Shown: positions 33,715 to 41,818 of the stretch, piece after piece
Layout of the letters: the number at the start of each line of letters is the position of its first letter
How positions within the stretch are numbered: position 1 is the first letter of the stretch
Origin: Deltaproteobacteria bacterium GWA2_38_16
GTDB lineage: Bacteria; Bdellovibrionota; JACOXK01; 2-02-FULL-40-11
Assembly (NCBI GenBank): GCA_001797335.1
Contig: MGPE01000008.1
Coordinates: 62,001 to 126,000 of the forward strand
Length of the DNA: 64,000 bases
Reading direction: 5' to 3'
Notes under the pieces: model-generated
The model's input: the letters and a program-made list of their open reading frames with translations, nothing else
Database searches by the model: none
What the model was told of the DNA's origin: nothing
Made by a program: the position numbers and the translations under genes

Positions 33715-34576
33715 ATATTTTTCTATTGCAGAGATGAAAGCGTGGTCTTTGGACCAACGACAAAAGGGAAAAACCATTGGCTTTGTTCCAACGATGGGCG
33801 CTTTACATGAAGGGCATTTGTCCCTTGTCAGAATAGCTCGTCAACACTCAGATACAGTTGTGGTGAGTATCTTTGTCAATCCCCTGCAGTTTGCCCCTCA
33901 TGAAGATTTAGATCGTTATCCTAAAACGTTAGAAAAAGATGTTGAGCTTTTAAAAAAAGAAGGGGTGGCTGTGGTATTTATTCCCAAGGCGTCTGAAATG
34001 TATTCTCCTCATTTTCAAACCGTCGTAGAAGTGACAGAACTCTCTAAACATTTGTGTGGAAACAGTAGACCGGGGCATTTTAGAGGAGTGGCTACGGTTG
34101 TGTTAAAACTATTTCAAATTGTTAATCCACATATTGCTATTTTTGGGGATAAAGATTTTCAACAACGGCTGGTGATTGCGCGGTTAGTGAAAGATTTAGG
34201 ATTAGAGATTAAAATTCTAGCGGGACCCATTGTGAGAGAAGCCGATGGATTGGCTATGAGCTCACGTAATCAATATCTATCGTTGGATGAACGCAAACGC
34301 GCATGTGTTTTGTATGAAGCATTAACGAAAGCTTTAACTATGTTTCAGAGTGGAGAGAGAAATAGCGCCAGAATCATCATGAAAGTTTCAGAAATGATTG
34401 ACAAGGTAAGTCCAACCCACGTAGACTACATGAAAATCTGCGATGCTGAAACTCTGGAAGAGGTTTGGAGTATCCAGAAAAAAGCCATACTAGCAGTGGC
34501 GGTATATTTTAATAAAACACGGCTTATTGATAATGTTATTCTAAGTCATCCTGAACGAAGTGAAGGATCTGTATGA
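33701..34576 (+). CDS. panC: Pantothenate synthetase with repeat-derived C-terminus
   Basis: PanC joins pantoate and beta-alanine using ATP. The 291-aa protein has the HxGH nucleotide motif in PTMGALHEGHLSLV, VVSIFVNPLQF, FGDKDFQQ and the KMSKS-like AMSSRNQYL. The last residues, LSHPERSEGSV, are a translation of the dispersed element at 34545-34570, so the native C-terminus has been extended or replaced by the repeat. The catalytic core ends earlier (VAVYFNKTRLIDN) and should be intact. The stop overlaps the DUF502 start as ATGA, just outside the repeat. Confidence 0.95.
   Translation: MFFTKYFSIAEMKAWSLDQRQKGKTIGFVPTMGALHEGHLSLVRIARQHSDTVVVSIFVNPLQFAPHEDLDRYPKTLEKDVELLKKEGVAVVFIPKASEMYSPHFQTVVEVTELSKHLCGNSRPGHFRGVATVVLKLFQIVNPHIAIFGDKDFQQRLVIARLVKDLGLEIKILAGPIVREADGLAMSSRNQYLSLDERKRACVLYEALTKALTMFQSGERNSARIIMKVSEMIDKVSPTHVDYMKICDAETLEEVWSIQKKAILAVAVYFNKTRLIDNVILSHPERSEGSV
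34545..34570. repeat. GTCATCC...GGATCT element forming the 3' end of panC
   Basis: The 26-bp half-element begins GTCATCCTGAACGAAGTGAA and ends GGATCT. It is in frame with panC and encodes SHPERSEGS at its C-terminus. It matches the first half of the element at 27483-27538. Confidence 0.9.
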
Positions 34577-35211
34577 TAAAATTTAAAGATTTTTTAAAAA
34601 CAAATTTTCTAACTGGTTTTTTAATTCTGGTTCCCATCGGGGCAACCTATACGCTTATTAGTATTATTATTCGTAAATCAGATGAAGTGATTCGGTTGCT
34701 TCCTCATATGTTACGTCCAGAAACCTATTTGGGATTTCCGATCCCTGGTTTAGGTCTTTTGTTGACGTTTATTCTTATTATTTTTATTGGTGTTTTGGGA
34801 CGTGTGTATTTTGGAAAATTTTTAATTCAGATGGGCGAAAATATTATTCATAAAATTCCTTTTATCAGTGGGTTTTACGCTGCCATGAAGCAACTCATGG
34901 ACACAATGTTTGCATCGTCTAGTAAGGGAGGAGATAACCGTAAAGTAGTAATGGTGGAATTTCCTAGAAAAGGGCTTTATAGTATTGGATTTGTAACATC
35001 GGTTGCCAAAGGAGAAACTCAAGCTAAAACCGCAGCAACGGTTGTAAATGTTTTTGTCCCAACTACCCCCAATCCGACTTCGGGTTTCTTTTTTATGGTT
35101 CCTCAGGAAGATATTACTCCTCTCAATATGAGTATTGAAGAAGCGTTTAAACTCATTGTTTCTGGGGGAATTGTTTCACCCGAAGATTTGCATAAACACG
35201 TTCCAAAGTGA
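34573..35211 (+). CDS. DUF502 inner-membrane protein
   Basis: The 212-aa protein has two transmembrane segments (about residues 13-35 and 55-80), then the conserved segment IPFISGFYAAMKQLMDTMF and a soluble C-terminal domain (VVMVEFPRKGLYSIGFVT, VFVPTTPNPTSGFFFMVP). This is the full pattern of DUF502 proteins, a widespread family without established function; plant members are called LIKE COV. It lies between panC and smpB with four-base overlaps at both ends and so belongs to the same transcript. Its role in the operon is unknown. Confidence 0.88.
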   Translation: MIKFKDFLKTNFLTGFLILVPIGATYTLISIIIRKSDEVIRLLPHMLRPETYLGFPIPGLGLLLTFILIIFIGVLGRVYFGKFLIQMGENIIHKIPFISGFYAAMKQLMDTMFASSSKGGDNRKVVMVEFPRKGLYSIGFVTSVAKGETQAKTAATVVNVFVPTTPNPTSGFFFMVPQEDITPLNMSIEEAFKLIVSGGIVSPEDLHKHVPK

Positions 35212-35666
35212 CCGAAAATATTAAAATTGTTTGTACCAATAAAAAAGCCAGCCACAACTATTTTTTAGAAGAGAAATTTGAAGCAGGATTAGTGCTTTTG
35301 GGCACAGAGGTCAAATCTCTTAGGGAAGGCCAGGTCAATTTAAATGATAGCTATGCTCTTGTAAAAGCAGATGCAGTTTATCTCTTAAATTGTCATGTAA
35401 GTCCTTATAAAGCTGGCAATCAGTTTAACCATGAACCTACACGGACCCGGAAATTATTACTTCACAAAAGTGAGATTGATAAACTGTGGTCTAAAACCCA
35501 AACTAAGGGGTATTCTTTAATCCCTACAAAAATTTATTTTTTGCGGGGCAGGGCTAAAGTAGAATTAGCCCTTGCGAAGGGAAAAAAGAAAGGGGATAAA
35601 AGAGAGACGATTAAAAAACGTGAACAAGACCGTGAGACACAACGTGCCATTAAAGTGAGAAAGTGA
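35208..35666 (+). CDS. smpB: SsrA-binding protein SmpB
   Basis: SmpB binds the tRNA-like part of tmRNA and delivers it to stalled ribosomes. The 152-aa product has KKASHNYFLEEKFEAGLVL, GTEVKSLREGQVNLNDSY, HEPTRTRKLLLHKSEI and the basic tail KGKKKGDKRETIKKRE, all family features. The start is GTG at 35208, overlapping the DUF502 stop. The tmRNA gene ssrA begins 50 bases downstream, so the two partners of trans-translation are adjacent. A dispersed repeat lies in the gap. Confidence 0.96.
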   Translation: MTENIKIVCTNKKASHNYFLEEKFEAGLVLLGTEVKSLREGQVNLNDSYALVKADAVYLLNCHVSPYKAGNQFNHEPTRTRKLLLHKSEIDKLWSKTQTKGYSLIPTKIYFLRGRAKVELALAKGKKKGDKRETIKKREQDRETQRAIKVRK

Positions 35667-35672
35667 CAAACC

Positions 35673-35698
35673 GTCATCCTGAGCGAAGCGAAGGATCT
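35673..35698. repeat. GTCATCC...GGATCT element upstream of ssrA
   Basis: This 26-bp copy begins GTCATCCTGAGCGAAGCGAA and lies seven bases after the smpB stop. It covers the place where the -35 box of the ssrA promoter would be. Confidence 0.85.
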
Positions 35699-35700
35699 CG

Positions 35701-35709
35701 TGTTATAAT
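35701..35709 (+). promoter_or_regulatory. Extended -10 promoter of ssrA
   Basis: TGTTATAAT is a perfect extended -10 (TGnTATAAT). It ends seven bases before the predicted tmRNA 5' end at 35717. No good -35 lies 16-19 bases upstream because the repeat element is there. The extended -10 can explain strong transcription without it. Confidence 0.75.
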
Positions 35710-35716
35710 CATTTAT

Positions 35717-36063
35717 GGGGGCGATCTGGTTTCGACGGGGATATGAAGCTTGTTCTGGCATGCCAAGGCCCTGTAGCTTGTAAAACACAGGAACTGTTTA
35801 ATTGCCAACGAGCAATTAGCACTCGCCGCTTAATTTAAGCAGCGCGTTCTTTTAGACTTCGCCTGTAGGGTTTAAAAGGGCGACGATTATACAGGATAGT
35901 TTCTCCTGTTGCTTTCTGATGGAGAAGCGAAACTTTAAGAAAGATATCTTTCGTGTGAGCCTGCACCCCGGCGCACCGAAGGAGAAATTTAAGTTGAGGT
36001 GATAAGCATGTAGTCAGCCAAGGGGAGTATTTCCGGACGCGGGTTCAATTCCCGCCGCCTCCA
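35717..36063 (+). ncRNA. ssrA: tmRNA (SsrA), tag ANEQLALAA
   Basis: The tRNA-like ends pair as GGGGGCG (35717-35723) with CGCCTCC (36056-36062), with one G-U pair and discriminator A at 36063; CCA is not encoded. The conserved 5' segment CTGGTTTCGACGGGG and the T-arm GCGGGTTCAATTCCCGC are present. The tag frame GCC AAC GAG CAA TTA GCA CTC GCC GCT TAA (35804-35833) encodes ANEQLALAA, ending in the Leu-Ala-Ala degradation signal. The RNA is about 347 nt. smpB is directly upstream and a strong terminator overlaps the 3' end. Confidence 0.96.
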
Positions 36064-36110
36064 AAAATAAAAATGCGGACTGAAAAGTTCGCTTTTTTAT
36101 TTTTGGAGGC
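36057..36110 (+). terminator. Long terminator overlapping the tmRNA 3' end
   Basis: The 25-bp arms run from GCCTCCAAAAATAAAAA to TTTTTTATTTTTGGAGGC around GCGGACT-GAAA-AGTTCGC, with only two mismatches. The T-rich 3' arm makes it a good intrinsic terminator. The 5' arm includes the last bases of the tmRNA acceptor strand, so the precursor could fold into an alternative structure until trimmed. Confidence 0.8.
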
Positions 36111-36120
36111 TTTCTAATAA

Positions 36121-36145
36121 GTAAATAGTCCAGTGGACTATTTAC
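36121..36145. repeat. Perfect odd palindrome, 12-bp arms
   Basis: The arms GTAAATAGTCCA and TGGACTATTTAC flank a single G. It stands alone between the ssrA terminator and the structured segment. It could be a protein-binding site or a recombination core; there is no direct evidence for either. Confidence 0.5.
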
Positions 36146-36155
36146 AATCAAAGAA

Positions 36156-36269
36156 GGGAATTGAATGGCGCAGTCGAGCGGTTACCTGCTTTAGCAGGTG
36201 CGAGCGAGCCCCGGCTGGAGGCAAATTTGCGAAGCGAATTTGATCGAAAGCCAATTCCCGCCGCCTCCA
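36156..36269 (+). other. Structured segment ending in a copy of the tmRNA 3' end
   Basis: GGGAATTG (36156-36163) can pair with CAATTCCC (36252-36259). Inside lie the hairpins ACCTGC-TTTA-GCAGGT (36184-36199) and CAAATTTGC-GAA-GCGAATTTG (36222-36242). The last 18 bases, CAATTCCCGCCGCCTCCA (36252-36269), repeat the tmRNA 3' end at 36046-36063. It looks like an attachment-site duplication or a tmRNA-derived repeat. I could not fold it as a standard tRNA. Confidence 0.5.
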
Positions 36270-36271
36270 CA

Positions 36272-36541
36272 TTAGTAACGTATGTGTCCCGTCTCAATAT
36301 CACAGTCGCGATCAAGACAGTTACGTTGCTTACTTGTGCGCAGGTTTGGATCACAAATCTTTGGAGCCACATATTTGTTACCTAAATTTTTCTTTTTTAA
36401 TTTCTCGCGCTGGCATCTTACTTCTGCATCATTTGTATCATCTTCAATAAACCGACGTCCTCTCGTGCCTGCAAAGGCTTGGTCACTTAATTGAAAACCT
36501 AAAAGAAAAATTACAATGGCGTATAATGTATAATGCTTCAT
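36272..36541 (-). CDS. Small secreted cysteine-containing protein
   Basis: The 89-aa product has a signal peptide (MKHYTLYAIVIFLLGFQLSD, cleavage near AFAG). The mature part is short and highly charged with four cysteines (VRCQR, KICDP, RNCLD, RDCDI), enough for two disulfides. I recognise no family. A perfect AAGGAGG ribosome site lies before the ATG, and a promoter at 36584-36612 fits, so it is likely expressed. Its stop codon is three bases from the duplicated tmRNA 3' end, so it could be cargo of a past insertion. Confidence 0.65.
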   Translation of the reverse strand: MKHYTLYAIVIFLLGFQLSDQAFAGTRGRRFIEDDTNDAEVRCQREKLKKKNLGNKYVAPKICDPNLRTSKQRNCLDRDCDIETGHIRY

Positions 36542-36583
36542 GTATTTCCTCCTTAAGTATTTTTCAGAATTAGAACGTCATTT

Positions 36584-36612
36584 ATAGTAACATTATGTTA
36601 CAAAGTAGTCAA
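36584..36612 (-). promoter_or_regulatory. Promoter of the small secreted-protein gene
   Basis: On the minus strand TTGACT (36612-36607) and TACTAT (36589-36584) have a 17-base spacer. The top-strand 17-mer GTTACAAAGTAGTCAAA (36597-36613) covers the -35 and its spacer and is nearly the same as one upstream of the PilZ gene at 2116-2132. Confidence 0.5.
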
Positions 36613-36639
36613 AAATGAGTCTCCAAAATGGCACTCCGT

Positions 36640-36700
36640 TTGACTTCAGAGTAAAGGATCGTATAATTAAAGATAACATGTAAGATAGTGGAACGTTTAT
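36640..36700 (+). promoter_or_regulatory. Promoter and shared leader motif of the second RCC1 lipoprotein gene
   Basis: TTGACT (36640-36645) and a perfect TATAAT (36662-36667) are 16 bases apart. GAACGTTTAT lies at 36691-36700. This is the same layout as upstream of 12144 and 50725. Confidence 0.65.
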
Positions 36701-36732
36701 TGTTAAGAATTCATTAGATCTTTATATTTTTT

Positions 36733-39700
36733 ATGAATAAGAGTCGTATTTTGCTTTTGATGAGCATATTAATAGGGGCTTTTGCCTTGACCTATTGCAG
36801 CGGAGGTGGAGGTGGCGGCGGTGATGGTGGAAGTAGTAGCGGAGGTGAAGAAAGCACTTCTTCGAGTGAATCTATTTCCAATTATTTCAGGGTGGAATCT
36901 TCAGTTTCTCACATTATCGCAGGAAAATGTAGCGGTCCTTATACAGTAAAAATCGTAGATCCTAAGGGGAAGACAATCACGGTATCTGAAGATACGTATA
37001 TGGATTTCATGAGTGGATCGAGTGCTTTTTTTGCTGATGCTAATTGCACAAAAATTTTTGATCCAGATACAGACATTCAAGCCCTTTTTATTCCTACCGG
37101 GAAAGAGAGTGCAGAATTCTATCTTAAAAATCCTTTGGCAGGAACCATGGAATTAGAAGTCAGTGGCAGTGGTTTAGATACCAAAAATCCTCTTTTGCTA
37201 ACCATAGAGCCCACGACGGCAGAAAAATTGTCATTAGATGGTTCTCCGTATGATGTAGAGGCGGATAGATGCCAAGGGCCTTATTCGGTGTATACGCGAG
37301 ATCAATATGAAAATGATACCTCTGTTTCCCAAGACACAGTGGTAACTTTAGAAGGAGGATCTCAGGCTACATTTTATGAAGATGATGGATGTAATAAAAA
37401 AACTTCTTCCATAACAGTTCTGGCAGGAAATCGGTCCCAAAAATTTTATTTAAAAAGCTCTGCTACAGAAGCTCTTATCATTGAGGCATCTACCCCAGAT
37501 TTTCAAGGGAAAACACTTTCTCTCTATGCATCTGGAGCTAGCGCAGCGGTTGGTCAAGAGCCGCCCCAGGTCTTTCTTTTGGGGAGTTCTGATCTTTTTT
37601 CAGGCTCGTGTGCTTCGTATGTCATGATGTTTGATGATAAAGAGGGGAATAGTTTTATTAAGGATAATTACACAGCTTCTTTTAATTTAGATAAAGCCAA
37701 AGGAGGAAAATTTTATTTGGATGAATGTGGTACAGGGATTTCAAACTTTCCCATTATTAAAGGCCAAAAATCTCAAAAATTCTATTTTAAAAGTACAAAT
37801 CCGGGAGAGGCTTTAATTGAAATCAGCATTCCAGAATTAGAAGCATTTATCGCGTCTTTTCCCTTAACCATAAAGCCTCGAGATCCGTCAAAACTAAAAC
37901 TCATTTGCCCAGAGGATATGACAGCCGGATTTTGTACCCCTTGCCATGTTCAAACGGTGGATCATTCTGAAAATATGGCTCCTGTAAGAGAGGATACTTC
38001 TATTAAGTTTATGGCAATAAATGGACAGACTTTATTTTATTCGGATATGGGATGTTCTTCTCAAGTTTCTCAAGCAACATTAGCAAAAAATCAAGATACA
38101 CTCCCTATTTTTGTTAAGGAGACAGTAGCGGGAACCATAAAGTTATCGGCCTATGATGAGGATGATGTATTCGGGTCATCTGATCGGTCAATAAATGTTA
38201 AAGCGGCTGAGGTTCATAATATGATTCTTCAAGGTCCTCCGGATTTTTTGGTGGCAGGTACGTGTAGCTCTGAATATACGCTTAAAATAGTAGATGATTT
38301 TGGAAATCTGACCTCTGATACCCAAATTCGTCTTTCAAATAGGGAGGGCCAGATTTCTTTTTATGAAGATAGGGGTTGTCAAAATGCGCTTTCTTCTTTT
38401 GATCTTTCTAAAAATGAAAAATCTTTTTATGTGAAAGGTGAAAAAGCAGGGTCTTTCTTTATTTTTGGAGAATCTTCAAGAATTTCTTCCCGTGCCTTAT
38501 CTTCGGTAACGATTGAACCTGGAGATATTTCCAATATTTTCATTTCCGGAGATTCTACAATTAAAGCAGGTGACTGCCACAAATACCAGGTTTTTGCCAA
38601 AGATAGTTACGGGAATGGGACAGGGCTTGAAGGAAATTCCGTTCTGGTACTGTCAGGCCAAGAGCAAGGAATGTTTTATGTAGAAAAAGAATGTGCAGGC
38701 CAAAGTATTTCTCAAATTTCTATGGGTGCTCCCAGAGGAAGTGTGTCTTTTTACTATAAAGGCAGAGGTATGGGGGATGTGAAATTAAAGGCAACCCTTG
38801 TAGGCCAACAAAGAGAGATACGTAAAGAAAAAGAATATCCTGTGACAGTCATTGTTGGAAAACCTTCTCGCTTGGTTCTTACATTTGATACACAAACCTT
38901 TGGAGCGGGGCAATGCGTGAAGGGATCTGCAGCACTTCAAGATCTCTATGAGAATTTAGCTAGTTTTGATGCTCCCCAAGATATTTTCTTTCAGAAATCT
39001 CGGCACCTAAAACTTTTTAGTGATTCCAGTTGTACTCAATCTTTGACGTCTCGAAGTGGATTTTTTGTGTCTCAACTATCGTCTAAACTAGACTTTTATA
39101 TGAAAAATTCTGCTACGGAAACAGATATGCTTTATGCGGAAAGTCATATGCTCCGTTCTGCTGCGTATGTAATAACAACACAGGCACTTCCCATGGCCAT
39201 GAGTTCAGCGGCTCATCACACCTGTGCCATTATTGGAAGCGGATTAAAATGTTGGGGTGAAAATAATTTTGGACAATTGGGAGATGGAACCAAGACGAAC
39301 CGCCTGAAGCCTGTTTTTGTATCAGAGCTTACGATGGATGTTTCAGCGATATCGGTAGGAAGTGGCCATGCCTGTGCAATTCAACATGGGAAGTTAAAGT
39401 GCTGGGGTTATGGAGAAGAAGGACAATTGGGGGGAAATTCTAGTGGCAAGGGAGTTATTGCACCATTTCCTATACCTGTCAGTAATCTAGGGTCGGATGT
39501 CGTTTCTGTTTCAGCAGGATATAATCACACGTGTGCTATTGTTGGGAATACACGAGGACTTGAATGTTGGGGAAAAAATCAGGTTGGGCAATTGGGAGAT
39601 GGGACATCTCAGGATCGAAGTTTCCCAAATCCTGTAAACGGTTTGGGTCGTGATGTATGGGCCGTTTCTGCGGGTGGTTCTGCAACCTGTGCCATTGTGG

Positions 39701-40206
39701 GAGAGGAAAAAGCCTTAAAGTGTTGGGGATTATCTCATTCGTCGACACCAGAGGAGGTGGTGCAAGGTCTTGAGAAAGATGTTGTGGCTGTCTCCACAGG
39801 AAGCGGTGATGGATGTGCCATTGTGGGAGAGGAAAAAGCCTTAAAATGTTGGAATACATCTCATCAACTAACGACAATATTTGAAAGCGGTGTCTCAAGT
39901 GTGGTGGTTGGAGGAAATGGACATACCTGTGCAATTCAAAACGGCGGTTTAAAGTGTTGGGGATTAAATGATCATGGACAGGTTGGGAATGGGGAAGTGA
40001 ATGATAGCAATGAAGTTATTCCAATGGTGTCTGTACCAGGCTTAGAAAGCGGCGTTTCAGCAGTAGCGTTGGGTAGTAATCATACCTGTGTCATTCAGAA
40101 TGATAAAATAAAATGCTGGGGAATGAACCATCGAGGCCAAGTTGGACAAGGTTTTATCGACGTTCATGTCCTTTCTCCCGGTATTGTAGGAACGCAAAAC
40201 AAATAA
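36733..40206 (+). CDS. Giant lipoprotein paralogue: seven Cys-paired modules plus seven RCC1 repeats
   Basis: The 1157-aa protein shares the plan of the 12144-15959 product. It has a lipobox (ALTYC) followed by Ser, a Gly-rich run and a Ser/Glu linker. About seven modules follow, each starting near an AGxC motif (IIAGKC, FSGSC, VAGTC, IKAGDC) with a second Cys about 45 residues on. The RCC1 domain at the end has seven repeats such as HTCAIIGSGLKCWGENNFGQLG; blades 4 and 5 are shortened (KALKCWG, KALKCWN), so the propeller is less regular. Surface display is likely, ligand unknown. The 3' end overlaps ccsA by 53 bases on the other strand. Confidence 0.83.
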   Translation: MNKSRILLLMSILIGAFALTYCSGGGGGGGDGGSSSGGEESTSSSESISNYFRVESSVSHIIAGKCSGPYTVKIVDPKGKTITVSEDTYMDFMSGSSAFFADANCTKIFDPDTDIQALFIPTGKESAEFYLKNPLAGTMELEVSGSGLDTKNPLLLTIEPTTAEKLSLDGSPYDVEADRCQGPYSVYTRDQYENDTSVSQDTVVTLEGGSQATFYEDDGCNKKTSSITVLAGNRSQKFYLKSSATEALIIEASTPDFQGKTLSLYASGASAAVGQEPPQVFLLGSSDLFSGSCASYVMMFDDKEGNSFIKDNYTASFNLDKAKGGKFYLDECGTGISNFPIIKGQKSQKFYFKSTNPGEALIEISIPELEAFIASFPLTIKPRDPSKLKLICPEDMTAGFCTPCHVQTVDHSENMAPVREDTSIKFMAINGQTLFYSDMGCSSQVSQATLAKNQDTLPIFVKETVAGTIKLSAYDEDDVFGSSDRSINVKAAEVHNMILQGPPDFLVAGTCSSEYTLKIVDDFGNLTSDTQIRLSNREGQISFYEDRGCQNALSSFDLSKNEKSFYVKGEKAGSFFIFGESSRISSRALSSVTIEPGDISNIFISGDSTIKAGDCHKYQVFAKDSYGNGTGLEGNSVLVLSGQEQGMFYVEKECAGQSISQISMGAPRGSVSFYYKGRGMGDVKLKATLVGQQREIRKEKEYPVTVIVGKPSRLVLTFDTQTFGAGQCVKGSAALQDLYENLASFDAPQDIFFQKSRHLKLFSDSSCTQSLTSRSGFFVSQLSSKLDFYMKNSATETDMLYAESHMLRSAAYVITTQALPMAMSSAAHHTCAIIGSGLKCWGENNFGQLGDGTKTNRLKPVFVSELTMDVSAISVGSGHACAIQHGKLKCWGYGEEGQLGGNSSGKGVIAPFPIPVSNLGSDVVSVSAGYNHTCAIVGNTRGLECWGKNQVGQLGDGTSQDRSFPNPVNGLGRDVWAVSAGGSATCAIVGEEKALKCWGLSHSSTPEEVVQGLEKDVVAVSTGSGDGCAIVGEEKALKCWNTSHQLTTIFESGVSSVVVGGNGHTCAIQNGGLKCWGLNDHGQVGNGEVNDSNEVIPMVSVPGLESGVSAVALGSNHTCVIQNDKIKCWGMNHRGQVGQGFIDVHVLSPGIVGTQNK

Positions 40207-41818
40207 GCCCAATTTCTAATGTTACATAGCTTAAGACATAGTTTAAGCCACCTGAACCAAAACCGTAGCTATGTAGTCCAACCCCCAGCACAAAATTTAC
40301 TCCGTACCAGGCCATGAGTACTCCTTGGAAAGCTAAAATAGAAGCCGCCACAATACCAAAGTCTTTAAGCCACCCAGCATATTTTCCATGAATGACTGCC
40401 AGATACAAAAGAAGGGCAATCAAAGCCCAGACTTCTTTAGGATCCCATCCCCAAAAACGTCCCCAAGAATAATCTGCCCATACGCCACCTAAAATGGTTC
40501 CAGCCGCTAAAAGCAAAACTCCAATTTGAATACTTCGGTAAATAAATTGGACGAGCTGTTTTATCTCTTTTTCATGGTTTTTGTATTTCATAAATTTAAA
40601 TATAGCCCAGTTTCCCAGTCCCATGGCCAGAGCAAAGGCAGCGTAGCTTAATGTAATGATAAGTACATGGGTTGTTAGCCAAAAATTACTTCGAAGGACA
40701 GGGGCCAAAGGACGAATGGTAGAATCTAAGACCATGGGAAGGTTATCTGCTAAAATAAGTCCAATGGCAGAAACGGTACTGGCTGCAGTAACAATGATGA
40801 GATTTTTATAAGAATAAAAAAGGATAAATGAAAAGAAAACAGCACCCAAACTTACCCACACAACCGATTCATACATGGTCCCCACAGGAGCGCGTCCTGT
40901 GATAACACATCTTAAATAAAATCCAAAAACATGAAGTAAAAAAGCCAAAACACTGGTAGCGATTCCAATGGTATCTATATATTTCTTTTTGAAAATAAAA
41001 AAAGTAATAAAAAAGATTAAAGACACTACATAGAGAATCCATGCTTTTCGAAAAGGATGAAAGTGGTTATAAAAAACTTCTGAAGAGAGAGTTCCAACAT
41101 AGGGGTAACCACTCTCTTTTGGAAGTTCAGAAAGAAGCTGCCTAAATTTTAAAGAAGTCAGAGAAAATGTTTTTGGATCTTTTTGAAGATAGGACTCAGA
41201 CATTCCTTGAAATGTCATTTTTAATTCTGAAATTTTAACCTGGGAAGCAGGATCTGCGTATATTTTATCAATATCAGAGGATGCAAGGGCAGAAAGGGGG
41301 ATCCAGGGAGCGGTTTCGCCCTGCTCATAGGGAGGAATAAGCGTTACAAATTCTCCTGAAAGTGTCCGGTCTAAAATAAAAAGTTGAGACGAAAGGCGAT
41401 CGATAGATTGTTCAAAAGGAGACAATTTTTCTTCAGCTTGATTTTTAAGATGTACGGCTTGGGAAAATTGAGAAAATTGAGGAAGGGCTTGAATTTGAAG
41501 AGCGGTAAAATGTCTTTGTTCTTTGGGTAAGCCAAAGGTTTGCTTAACCTCTAAAGAAGTAATTTCAATGAGAGGCGTTTGAACCCATTTTTCGGGAGAA
41601 TAAATCCAAGACCATACCATTTCTACAGCGTTCATCCCTTGAAAGGTTTGTTTCCCGGTGATGAGCTGAACGACTTCACGAGAAAATGTATCAAAAGGTT
41701 TAATGCGGCCACCATGTTGAATGGGAATGGTTTCAAGAGGTTTAAAGTTTAGTGTTTCTGCACTACTACTAATACTGACAAAAAGGATGAGAAGGGGAAG
41801 GGCATATTTAGAAAGCAT
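40154..41818 (-). CDS. ccsA: Cytochrome c biogenesis protein CcsA/ResC (System II)
   Basis: CcsA with ResB forms the System II heme-delivery and ligation complex for c-type cytochromes. The 554-aa protein has a signal-like N-terminus, a periplasmic region of about 220 residues and then eight or so transmembrane helices. The tryptophan-rich heme-binding WWD motif is WGRFWGWDPKEVWALI near residue 455, flanked by conserved His (HVLIITLSYAAF, HSYGFG). The large N-terminal extension occurs in related bacteria. It overlaps resB by 11 bases. Its placement with the cytochrome genes fits the 40 heme motifs in this window. Confidence 0.93.
   Translation of the reverse strand: MLSKYALPLLILFVSISSSAETLNFKPLETIPIQHGGRIKPFDTFSREVVQLITGKQTFQGMNAVEMVWSWIYSPEKWVQTPLIEITSLEVKQTFGLPKEQRHFTALQIQALPQFSQFSQAVHLKNQAEEKLSPFEQSIDRLSSQLFILDRTLSGEFVTLIPPYEQGETAPWIPLSALASSDIDKIYADPASQVKISELKMTFQGMSESYLQKDPKTFSLTSLKFRQLLSELPKESGYPYVGTLSSEVFYNHFHPFRKAWILYVVSLIFFITFFIFKKKYIDTIGIATSVLAFLLHVFGFYLRCVITGRAPVGTMYESVVWVSLGAVFFSFILFYSYKNLIIVTAASTVSAIGLILADNLPMVLDSTIRPLAPVLRSNFWLTTHVLIITLSYAAFALAMGLGNWAIFKFMKYKNHEKEIKQLVQFIYRSIQIGVLLLAAGTILGGVWADYSWGRFWGWDPKEVWALIALLLYLAVIHGKYAGWLKDFGIVAASILAFQGVLMAWYGVNFVLGVGLHSYGFGSGGLNYVLSYVTLEIGLICFAFLQYREKGHERR

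Noticed and set aside
36156-36269. Possible tRNA gene in the structured segment after ssrA (TGGCGCAGT-like D-arm, CCCGCC-like 3' end).
   Set aside because: No acceptor stem, anticodon arm and T-arm can be placed together; the T-loop consensus is absent in the second copy.
36161-36385. Open frames on both strands across the tmRNA-derived segment and the small secreted-protein gene.
   Set aside because: They are products of the GC-rich repeat and run antisense through a gene with a good ribosome site and signal peptide.
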